64,000 bases of DNA from Natrinema sp031626495 (GTDB lineage Archaea > Halobacteriota > Halobacteria > Halobacteriales > Natrialbaceae), in contig NZ_JAMQOJ010000003.1 in NCBI RefSeq assembly GCF_031626495.1, positions 646,909-710,908 of the forward strand, written 5' to 3'. The position numbers were made by a program, and so were the translations under genes. Shown here one piece after another: positions 40,630 through 47,735 of this stretch. Every line of letters begins with the position of its first letter. Within the stretch, counting starts at the first letter, position 1. The notes beneath the pieces are model-generated. The model saw nothing but the letters and a program-made list of their open reading frames with translations. It was not told where the DNA came from and searched no databases.

Positions 40630-41580
40630 ATGAAACAGGAACATATCGACGCAGGCAAGGCGATACAGAAGCGGACCGGGAAGACGTTCTATCTTGCGAC
40701 GCGCTTCCTCCCCGAGCGAGTGCGACACGCCACGCACGTCCTCTACGCGTTCTTCCGAATCGCGGACGAAGTCGTCGACGACGCAGACGGCGCTCCTCCC
40801 GAAGAGCAACGGGCCCGACTCGAGGACCTCCGGGCACAGGCCCTCGGCGAGCGACCGCCCGACGATCCCGTTCTCGAGGCGTTCGAGGAACTCCGCGAGC
40901 GCCACGGGATCACCGACGAGGAGGTCGACACGTTCATCGACGCGATGGCGACCGACATCGAGACCGACCGGTACGAGACCTACGCAGACCTCGAGGCCTA
41001 CATGCGCGGCTCGGCCGCGTCGGTCGGCGTGATGATGACGGCGATCATGGAACCGGACGCCGAGGAGACCGCGCTCCCCCACGCGGTCAAACTCGGCGAG
41101 GCGTTCCAGATGACGAACTTCCTGCGCGACGTGCGGGAGGACGTCGTCGAGCGCGACCGGATCTACGTCCCCCAGGAGACGCTGCGGGACCACGGGGTCG
41201 ATCCCGAACAGATCGAACGACTCGAGCACTCGGAGTCGTTCGGTGCGGTGATGGCCAGCGAACTCCAGCGGACCGAGGACCTCTACCGCGAAGGCGTCGC
41301 CGGTATTCGCTACCTTCCAGAGGACTGCCAGCTTCCGGTATTGCTGGCGGCGGTCCTCTACGCGGAACACCACACCGTCATCCGAGCGCAGGGGTACGAC
41401 GTGCTCTCGAGCGAGCCGTCCCTGTCGACGGCCCGCAAGCTCTGGTGTCTCGCGAAGACGCGCTGGCACTGGCACTGGAACCGCGACCCGGAGGCCGTGT
41501 TCAAGCGGGTGTCTGCGGTGCCGACGGCCGAACCGGATCGGCGCGGTCCCGAGCACGGCGACGGCGTGCCGACCCGGTAG
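40630..41580 (+). CDS. crtB: Phytoene synthase
   Basis: This 316-residue enzyme condenses two geranylgeranyl-PP into phytoene, the first committed carotenoid step. The first aspartate-rich motif is in FFRIADEVVDDAD (about 40-50), and the second is FLRDVREDVVERDRIYVP (about 165-180). GEAFQMTNFLRDV is the family signature. The length is normal. It stands directly after a Bat-like regulator and about 500 nt from the convergent cruF end of the bacterioruberin operon, so most of the haloarchaeal C50 carotenoid route is in one locus. Confidence 0.95.
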   Translation: MKQEHIDAGKAIQKRTGKTFYLATRFLPERVRHATHVLYAFFRIADEVVDDADGAPPEEQRARLEDLRAQALGERPPDDPVLEAFEELRERHGITDEEVDTFIDAMATDIETDRYETYADLEAYMRGSAASVGVMMTAIMEPDAEETALPHAVKLGEAFQMTNFLRDVREDVVERDRIYVPQETLRDHGVDPEQIERLEHSESFGAVMASELQRTEDLYREGVAGIRYLPEDCQLPVLLAAVLYAEHHTVIRAQGYDVLSSEPSLSTARKLWCLAKTRWHWHWNRDPEAVFKRVSAVPTAEPDRRGPEHGDGVPTR

Positions 41581-41652
41581 CTCGACGGCGCATATCAAAC
41601 CCCTCGATATGATGGATTTCCGTTTGTTGTCCCGGCAGTCGAACGAACAGCT

Positions 41653-41805
41653 ATGTCTACGAACACGAACGCGGAGGTCATCGAGAAGGAACGATCGATG
41701 GCGCGAACGACTGCGATCGGACTCGGCGTCTGGCTCGCGGTGACGGTCGCCGCCGTCGTGCTCTTGCTCCTGTTCGGCGACGTCATCTCGAGTCTGTTCG
41801 TCTGA
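41653..41805 (+). CDS. Single-pass membrane mini-protein (50 residues)
   Basis: ATG 41653 begins a 50-residue protein starting MSTNTNAEVIEKERSMARTT, followed by one hydrophobic segment (IGLGVWLAVTVAAVVLLLLF) and a short tail (GDVISSLFV). It resembles the short DUF-type membrane proteins common in haloarchaea. It was found by reading the sequence; it is too short for standard ORF thresholds. It follows crtB by 72 nt and may be on the same transcript. Confidence 0.6.
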   Translation: MSTNTNAEVIEKERSMARTTAIGLGVWLAVTVAAVVLLLLFGDVISSLFV

Positions 41806-41823
41806 GCGCGCGATCGCAGGCCG

Positions 41824-41985
41824 TCAGTCGGCGGGGTCGCCGGTTGCCGGGACGGTGGTTTCGGCTGCGACGAACGACGCCAACTCGGGCTTCGAGTGGC
41901 TCTCGAGCAGGTGGTCCTCGAGCTGTTGCCCCTGGGCCGTCGGCTCCCGACAGACCGGACACTCGACGGGCTCTCGCGTTGCCAT
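41824..41985 (-). CDS. C2H2-type zinc-finger mini-protein
   Basis: This 53-residue protein starts MATREPVECPVCREPTAQG and has CPVC (9-12) followed by H in LEDHLLESHS (two histidines five apart), which gives a C2H2 finger. The tail is Ala/Thr-rich and acidic. It converges on the 50-residue membrane gene (18 nt between the stops). DNA, RNA or protein binding is possible. Confidence 0.65.
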   Translation of the reverse strand: MATREPVECPVCREPTAQGQQLEDHLLESHSKPELASFVAAETTVPATGDPAD

Positions 41986-42085
41986 ACCGACCGATGGGAC
42001 TCTCGTGGTCAAAAGGAGCGTGCCGGCAGCCTCGACCCGTTTTTGGGTCCCGACACCGGGCAGGCCGAGTCGCGGTCGCTGCCGG

Positions 42086-43000
42086 CTATCGCTCGCGGTG
42101 ACGCCCCGGCAGCGCCGCCTCGATCATCGCGAGATCGTACCGACCGGTTCGGAGGAGGGCGAGACAGAACAGGCCGGCCACCGCAGCTGCCAGCCACTGC
42201 TCGTAGAGGACGTTGATCGTTCCCCAGAGCAGGACGAAACTCACCAGATCGTCCAGCGCGAACTCGCAGGCCCGGACGCGCTCGAGGACGGCCGCGCGAT
42301 CGAACGCGAGATCGACGAGGACGACGGCCACGGCCCCCGAAAGCAGCCAGCCCCGGTAGTTCGAGAGCGGGACGCCGTAGTAGCCGCCCGGCGGGACGTA
42401 CGACCAGAAGCCGATCGCGACGGCCCCCGGGTCGAGGACCAGGTCGATCGCGAGAACGGCGCCGATCGCGGCGAGGAGCCGGGGCAGAGCGCGCGTGGCG
42501 TGCTCACCCAGTACCAGCAGCGAGAGCAGGTAGGCGTTCAGCACCAGCGGGACGAAAAACAGCGGTAGCGCCAGCGGCACCTCCTCGCCAAGCATCGGCC
42601 CCAGTTCGATGCCGTACTCGAACTGACCGTACGGCCAGCCGGTCCGAACGCCGACGAACTCGATCGCGTAGGTGTACGCCGTCAGGAGGGCCAGCGGGAC
42701 GAGCGCCCGTCGGTCGATCTCGGGAAGCAGTGCGACGATCAGCGGCGACCGCATCACCAGCGTCCCGAACAGGAGCAACAGCGGGTTGTACGAAAGCGGC
42801 GGCGGGAGCAGCCCCTCCGCGCTCGCGAGCAGCGACACCGCGCCGACGACCGGGAAGACCACAGCGATCGTGAAGCGGTTCTCGCGGACGAGTTGCTCGA
42901 GCCGGCGCTGGACCACGGCTCGCCTATTCTCGACGACGGCGTCGGGACTGGGACTCGCGTGCGGGCTCGAGGCCGATCCGGTCGGTTCGTCGTTAGCCAT
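42086..43000 (-). CDS. cruF: Bisanhydrobacterioruberin hydratase (CruF)
   Basis: This 304-residue membrane protein is of the carotenoid 1,2-hydratase CruF family. It adds water to the chain ends of bisanhydrobacterioruberin to make bacterioruberin. It has about seven hydrophobic segments. The conserved loops EFVGVRTGWPYGQFEYG and AIGFWSYVPPGGYYGVPLSNYRGW are the signature of the family. The first 35 residues are a soluble extension. Its ATG overlaps the stop of lyeJ by 8 nt (ATGGCTAA), so it is the third, translationally coupled gene of the crtD-lyeJ-cruF operon. Confidence 0.92.
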   Translation of the reverse strand: MANDEPTGSASSPHASPSPDAVVENRRAVVQRRLEQLVRENRFTIAVVFPVVGAVSLLASAEGLLPPPLSYNPLLLLFGTLVMRSPLIVALLPEIDRRALVPLALLTAYTYAIEFVGVRTGWPYGQFEYGIELGPMLGEEVPLALPLFFVPLVLNAYLLSLLVLGEHATRALPRLLAAIGAVLAIDLVLDPGAVAIGFWSYVPPGGYYGVPLSNYRGWLLSGAVAVVLVDLAFDRAAVLERVRACEFALDDLVSFVLLWGTINVLYEQWLAAAVAGLFCLALLRTGRYDLAMIEAALPGRHRER

Positions 43001-43871
43001 GCATCAGCCTCCAGAGTCCGCCCATCGTCAGGAGCGCGCCGACGACGGTGTTGATCGCGGGGAACCACCAGTAGGCGCGGTCGACGGCGACGTCGGCGAC
43101 CGCGATCGCGGCGACGAGCGCGGGGTAGGCGAGCATGAGCGCGCCCAGCCGGAGGTCGAGGGCGCCGAAGGCGACGGCGCTCGCGAGCCAGCACGCGCCG
43201 CAGTAGGCGTAGGTGCGGCCCTCGCCCAGTACCGTCGCGGTGGTCCGGATCCCCGCCTCGCGGTCGGGTTCGATGTCGGGGACCGCCGAGAAGGTGTGCA
43301 TCCCCATGGCCCACAGCCAACCGCCAGTGATCGCGAGGAGCGGCGGCTGCGCGGTGGCGACGGCGGCGTAGGCGGCGATCCCCGGCGTCACGTAGAGCCC
43401 GTTCGAGACGGAGTCGAGGACGGGCGTCGTCTTGAACCTGGCCGGCGGGGCGCTGTAGGCCGCCCCGAGGACGAGGAACGCGGCGAGCCAGGGCAGGGCG
43501 GCCGTCGAAAGCAGGGGGGCAAACAGCAGCGAGAGGGCCGCAGAGAGCCCGACGGCCGCCGGAACGTATCGCTGGCCGCGGTAGCGCGCCTCCCGATCGT
43601 CTTTCTTCGGGTTTTCCGCGTCGATCTCCCGGTCGTAGATGTCGTTGATCCCGTAGAGGAAGACGTTCGCCGGGACGAGGAAGTACGCGAACAGCGCGAC
43701 CGTTGCCGGTGTGACCAGTTCGGCGGTCGACGCTGCGGCGTAGGCGACGCCGACGAGGACGGGCCCCGCCAGATACAGCCAGAAGCGCGGCCGCGAGAGC
43801 GTCAACAGGTACGACAGTTGCTCCCCGACTGCGGTGTCGGTCGCGGCCCTCGAGCTCGAGCCCCCCGTCAT
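42993..43871 (-). CDS. lyeJ: Lycopene elongase/hydratase (UbiA-type prenyltransferase)
   Basis: This 292-residue UbiA-superfamily membrane enzyme adds C5 units to lycopene ends on the way to C50 bacterioruberin. The first prenyl-PP/Mg motif is NDIYDREID (N-D-xxD-xxxD pattern, about 76-84), and the second is DIEPDREAGIRTTATVLG. About eight or nine hydrophobic segments are present. Order and function match the characterised haloarchaeal crtD-lyeJ-cruF cluster. It starts 37 nt after crtD ends and overlaps cruF by 8 nt. Confidence 0.92.
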   Translation of the reverse strand: MTGGSSSRAATDTAVGEQLSYLLTLSRPRFWLYLAGPVLVGVAYAAASTAELVTPATVALFAYFLVPANVFLYGINDIYDREIDAENPKKDDREARYRGQRYVPAAVGLSAALSLLFAPLLSTAALPWLAAFLVLGAAYSAPPARFKTTPVLDSVSNGLYVTPGIAAYAAVATAQPPLLAITGGWLWAMGMHTFSAVPDIEPDREAGIRTTATVLGEGRTYAYCGACWLASAVAFGALDLRLGALMLAYPALVAAIAVADVAVDRAYWWFPAINTVVGALLTMGGLWRLMHG

Positions 43872-43908
43872 CGACGCCTCGAGCGCGCGTCGCGGTCGTT
43901 CGGGTCGT

Positions 43909-45390
43909 TCATCCGTGATCTTCGAGCACCTTTTCGGACGTCACCTTGCCGCTGATGAGACACATCGGCATCCCGATCCCGGGTGTGGTATCGCCACCCA
44001 CGAAGTAGAGTCCGTCGACTTCCTTCGAGCGGTGGGGCGGCCGGAACAGCGAGGTCTGTCGGAGGGTGTGGGCCAGCCCCAGCGCCGTCCCGCCGTAGCT
44101 GTTGTATCTGCTGGCGAAGTCGTCGACCGAGAACCGTTCCTCGAGGACGATCCGGTCCCGGAGGTCGGTTCCCGTGTTCGCGGCGATGTCCGCGAGAATC
44201 AGATCGCGGTACTGGTCGCGGGTTTCGGGCGTGTCCTCGAGGCCGGGCGCGATCGGGACGAGGACGAACAGGGCGCTGTGGCCGTCGGGCGCGACGGTGT
44301 CGTCGGTGTCGGAGGGGACGCAGATGTAGTAGGCGGGATCGTCGGGCCACTGCGGGTCGTCGAAGATCTGCTCGAAGTGTTCGTTCCAGTCGGTCGGCAG
44401 GACGAGCGTGTGGTGGGCGAGTTCGTCCACGTCGCCCTCGACGCCGAGGTAGAGCAGGAACGCGGAGGGGGCGTAGGTCCGCTCGTCCCAGTAGTCGGCG
44501 TCGTAGCCGCGCCGCTCGGGCGTGAGCAGTTCCTGCTCGGTGTGTGCGTAATCGGCGTTGCTCACGACCAGATCCGCACGCACCGGGCCGCTTGCGGTCT
44601 CGACTTCGAACCCGCCCGTGCGGCCCTTGATCTCCGTCGCCGGTCGCTCGGTGTCGTACTCGACGCCGAGTTCCCGCCCCAGTTCGGTGACCGCGTCGAT
44701 GACCGCGCCGATGCCGCCCTCGGGATACCAGACGCCGAGGTTGAAATCGACGTGGCTCATCAGATTATAGAGGGCCGGCGTGTTCGTCGGTGATCCGCCC
44801 AGAAACACCAGCGTGTACTGCATGATCTGCTGGAGCTTCGGGTGGTCGAAGTAGCCCTCGACGTGGCCCTGCATCGACCCCAGCAGTGAGAGGCCGCGGG
44901 CCTGGCGGGCCACGTCGAGATCGATGTAGTCTCGCAAGCGCTCGCGGTCTTCGTAGACGAAGTGTTTCATCCCCACCTCGTAGTTCTCCTTCGACTTCTC
45001 GAGGTAGCGCTCGAGCGCGTCGCCCGCGCCGCGCTCGTACTCCTCGAAGACGGCTTTCGTGCGCTCGAGGTCGGGCGTGACGTCGACCAGGTCACCGTCT
45101 TTGAAGAAAATTCGGTAGTGCGGATCGAGATGGGTCAGCTCGTAGTAGTCGCTCGGCGTCCGGTCGAAATCGGCGAAGAAGCGCTCGAAGACGTCGGGCA
45201 TCAGGTACCACGAGGGCCCCATGTCGAACCGGAACCCGTCTCGCTCGAGCCGACTCGCTCGTCCACCGACCTGTTCGTTCTTCTCGATGACGCGCACGTC
45301 GGCACCCGCGTCAGCGAGATAACAGGCCGTCGAGAGCCCCCCGATTCCGCCACCGATCACGACGACCGACTCATCGGCCAGCGATTCCAT
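43909..45390 (-). CDS. crtD: Carotenoid 3,4-desaturase CrtD (phytoene-desaturase family)
   Basis: This 493-residue FAD-dependent oxidoreductase has the dinucleotide-binding loop VVVIGGGIGGLSTACYLADAG at the N-terminus and RGRASRLERDGFRFDMGPSWY-type sequence after it. The C-terminal GLYFVGGDTTPGIGMPMCLISGK is the FAD-binding signature of carotenoid desaturases. Its place before lyeJ and cruF identifies it as CrtD rather than phytoene desaturase CrtI, although the two families are close. It is the first gene of the operon, and a TATA-like GTTTAAC lies 29 nt before its ATG. Confidence 0.9.
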   Translation of the reverse strand: MESLADESVVVIGGGIGGLSTACYLADAGADVRVIEKNEQVGGRASRLERDGFRFDMGPSWYLMPDVFERFFADFDRTPSDYYELTHLDPHYRIFFKDGDLVDVTPDLERTKAVFEEYERGAGDALERYLEKSKENYEVGMKHFVYEDRERLRDYIDLDVARQARGLSLLGSMQGHVEGYFDHPKLQQIMQYTLVFLGGSPTNTPALYNLMSHVDFNLGVWYPEGGIGAVIDAVTELGRELGVEYDTERPATEIKGRTGGFEVETASGPVRADLVVSNADYAHTEQELLTPERRGYDADYWDERTYAPSAFLLYLGVEGDVDELAHHTLVLPTDWNEHFEQIFDDPQWPDDPAYYICVPSDTDDTVAPDGHSALFVLVPIAPGLEDTPETRDQYRDLILADIAANTGTDLRDRIVLEERFSVDDFASRYNSYGGTALGLAHTLRQTSLFRPPHRSKEVDGLYFVGGDTTPGIGMPMCLISGKVTSEKVLEDHG

Positions 45391-45415
45391 ACTCGAACGT
45401 GAGTATCCGACCGGT

Positions 45416-45422
45416 GTTAAAC
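45416..45422 (-). promoter_or_regulatory. TATA-like box of the crtD-lyeJ-cruF operon
   Basis: GTTTAAC on the minus strand is centred 29 nt upstream of the crtD ATG, which predicts a short-leader operon transcript. Confidence 0.6.
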
Positions 45423-45506
45423 GTGGTTCATACCTATGTAGGGAATCGAGACCCTTCGCTCGAATGATGGGCGACCGGATAGCTGACCGACGTCTTTCCG
45501 TGCTCT

Positions 45507-46601
45507 TCAGAAGCCGCCGACGGCCATCAGGAACAGCGCGACGGCGATAATCGCGAACAGGCCGCCGACGCCTTTCTTGATCGTCCCGGTGTCCAGCGCG
45601 GCGGAGACGTACGGTGCGATCTGCCCGCCGAGCGTCGTCGCGGGGACCGTCCAGATGACCATGTTCCACGGCGTCGATGCGAGGTTCATGCTGTGGCCAC
45701 CCGGGACCAGCCCGCCGCCGAAGACGTGGACCAGCGAGGCCAGCACGGCCGTCGTCGCGACGACGATGTGGTTGGTGCCGATCGCGACGCGGACGGGGAC
45801 CTCGGTCCGAAGCATCGAGATGATGCCGAGTTCGCCGATACCGAAGCCGGCCAGCCCCTGAAAGACGCCGCCGACGCTGTAGTTGGCGAACCGCTCTACG
45901 TAGCCGCCCAGAGAGTACCTGTAGTCGTTCCCCTCGCGATCGACCCGAGTGATGGTACCGCTGTCGTCCCGTTCGACCCCCGCAGGGCCGAGTTTATTCG
46001 CGTCGTCGGGGAGTTCGCCGCCGTCTGCCGACACCGTTTTATCGCCGGTACCGCCGGATCCACCGCCGGGTTCCTCGTGGCCGAGGTTCGCCCGGAACAG
46101 GAGAAACGACGCCGCGAGGAGCGCGATGCCAAGTAGCGCGTGGAACAGCGGTTCCGGGATAACGAACGACAGCAGTGCACCGGCGACGACGAACGGGACG
46201 CCGCCCAGAACCAGCGTCGTCGCGAGCCGGCGGTCGACCAGTCCGTACTGGATAAAGGCGAGCGCGGAACTCGAGAGGCCGAACGACTCGCTGATGAGCC
46301 CGATTTTCACTAGCGTGTTGGGTTCGAGCGGATACGCGAACAGCGGGAACACGAAGATGAGGAAGGGAACGAACAGTGCCGAGCCACTGATCCCGACGGT
46401 GTTGACGATGGTCGCTCCGATGAGAAACGCGATGAACAACCACCAGTACTCGAGCCAGTAACCGGTGCCCGGATTGGCGGACTCCGTCGGTGCGAAAAAG
46501 TAGACGCCGACCACGAACGCCAACGGTGCGAGGAACACGAAGACGTGCTGGTACTTGAGGAAGGCTTTCTGGACGCTGGTGGACGATGACGAAGCGGTCA
46601 T
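45507..46601 (-). CDS. TauE/SafE-family sulfite/organosulfonate exporter
   Basis: This 364-residue membrane protein shows the TauE/SafE pattern of two sets of hydrophobic segments. The first includes FLIGATIVNTVGISGSALFVPFLIFVFP and the second ISMLRTEVPVRVAIGTNHIVVATTAV with the internal GVFQGLAGFGIGELG. The central soluble loop (about 190-245) is Gly/Asp-rich and unusually long. Substrates in the family include sulfite, sulfoacetate and taurine; this one cannot be told apart. It is a single gene. Confidence 0.85.
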   Translation of the reverse strand: MTASSSSTSVQKAFLKYQHVFVFLAPLAFVVGVYFFAPTESANPGTGYWLEYWWLFIAFLIGATIVNTVGISGSALFVPFLIFVFPLFAYPLEPNTLVKIGLISESFGLSSSALAFIQYGLVDRRLATTLVLGGVPFVVAGALLSFVIPEPLFHALLGIALLAASFLLFRANLGHEEPGGGSGGTGDKTVSADGGELPDDANKLGPAGVERDDSGTITRVDREGNDYRYSLGGYVERFANYSVGGVFQGLAGFGIGELGIISMLRTEVPVRVAIGTNHIVVATTAVLASLVHVFGGGLVPGGHSMNLASTPWNMVIWTVPATTLGGQIAPYVSAALDTGTIKKGVGGLFAIIAVALFLMAVGGF

Positions 46602-46753
46602 TGAGCCGTGAGCCCAGCGTTATGAGTTGCGAAATAAGAGTATTTCCGTCTGTTGTCGCCTTGGTAACCGTTCATACAGGGATTGAGGTGGGCAACGCCC
46701 GGCAACTGCCGGGTCGGCCCGCCGACGTCCCACGTACTCGGAGTATCATCAAC

Positions 46754-46760
46754 GTTTATC
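46754..46760 (+). promoter_or_regulatory. TATA-like box of the gene at 46785
   Basis: GTTTATC is centred 28 nt upstream of ATG 46785, typical of a leaderless gene. Confidence 0.55.
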
Positions 46761-46784
46761 ACGTCCCCCGTGCTACAGCCTATC

Positions 46785-46973
46785 ATGAGTTTTCCAGAGG
46801 GGCCCCGGAAACCGGGTGAGCAGTCCGCAGTAGACGACAGCGATGCAATCGATCACGCCCCGACGGACGGACTCATCGCGGCTGTACGTGAGTCGCTCCG
46901 AACGCACGCCCGGACGTGGGCACGGCGCTACGTCGAGATGCGCGTCGACGCGCGTACCGCCCGTCGGGAGTAA
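46785..46973 (+). CDS. Small haloarchaeal protein with basic C-terminus
   Basis: This 62-residue protein starts MSFPEGPRKPGEQSAVDDSD and ends with an Arg-rich amphipathic helix (AAVRESLRTHARTWARRYVEM then RVDARTARRE). It might bind nucleic acid or a membrane surface. There is no cysteine and no membrane segment. The start is fixed by the TATA-like box 28 nt upstream. I recognise no family. Confidence 0.55.
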   Translation: MSFPEGPRKPGEQSAVDDSDAIDHAPTDGLIAAVRESLRTHARTWARRYVEMRVDARTARRE

Positions 46974-47082
46974 CGGCCGCTCGCAGTTCCTGTCGGCCGT
47001 TTTTCGTCGTGAGAGAACGTTCCGGTCGAATCAGTACTAGCGTTATCGTTCCCCGTGACGTACCCTATCACGGTGATCGAGA

Positions 47083-47256
47083 ATGCAAGACGTAGCCACG
47101 AGTGCGGTCTCCTGTCCCTACTGCAGTGAGAGCGCGACAGTCTCGCTCCCCGGCTCAGGGACGGACGTGAAAGTGCGGCGATCAATCGCGGCGTTCGGCG
47201 AACACACGACGGTCACGTGCTCGGAAGGCCACACCTACTGGGTGTACTTCTGTTAG
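47083..47256 (+). CDS. Zinc-finger mini-protein (57 residues)
   Basis: ATG 47083 gives a 57-residue protein starting MQDVATSAVSCPYCSESATV, with CPYC (11-14) and a second ligand set CSEGHTYWVYFC (46-57). Together these could bind one zinc as C-C-C/H-C. The end WVYFC is unusual, with a cysteine as the last residue. It was found by reading and is below usual ORF cutoffs. It is a single gene in a 400-nt space between larger genes. Confidence 0.62.
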   Translation: MQDVATSAVSCPYCSESATVSLPGSGTDVKVRRSIAAFGEHTTVTCSEGHTYWVYFC

Positions 47257-47380
47257 CGCGCCTCCTTTTCGGACTCCTCCTCGCGCTGCGGTAGCTCGAG
47301 CGGGTGTTCGTACAGCGCTCGTGCTATCGAGCCATGTTTCCGTCGAGAGAAATGCGTGTCTCAGGCCGAAACCGAAGCAA

Positions 47381-47665
47381 TCAATCGATGTGGCCTTCGC
47401 GGCGGAGCTGGTCGGCGTCCTGACCAGTGTAGCGCCACTCGATAGTGGCCTTCTCGTCCTGCCAGTCCCAGGGTTCGGCGACGACGATGTCGTCTTGTTC
47501 GATCCAGGTACGGTATTTCATGCGTCCCGGGATGCGGCCGAGTCGCTCCTCGCCGTCCTCACAACGGAGGCGAACGTGGTTGCCACCGAGGTGTTCGGTT
47601 ACGACGGCGAATACTTCATCGCTGTTGGGCATACGGAGGTTCCGTCGCCCGGAGTCTTCTGTCAC
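47381..47665 (-). CDS. eif1A: Translation initiation factor aIF-1A
   Basis: This 94-residue S1-like OB-fold factor stabilises initiator tRNA binding on the small ribosomal subunit. RRNLRMPNSDEVFAVVTEHLGGNHVRLRCEDG is the start of the barrel, and RLGRIPGRMKYRTWIEQDDIVVAEPWDW is the diagnostic core. The length fits the archaeal family, which lacks the eukaryotic tails. Haloarchaea often have two copies; only one is in this window. Confidence 0.94.
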   Translation of the reverse strand: MTEDSGRRNLRMPNSDEVFAVVTEHLGGNHVRLRCEDGEERLGRIPGRMKYRTWIEQDDIVVAEPWDWQDEKATIEWRYTGQDADQLRREGHID

Positions 47666-47735
47666 AGTTAGACTACGTGCGCCAGACGTTTAAACCATTG
47701 GAGATGCACGGTACCGTGACTCGTACAGAGGTCGT

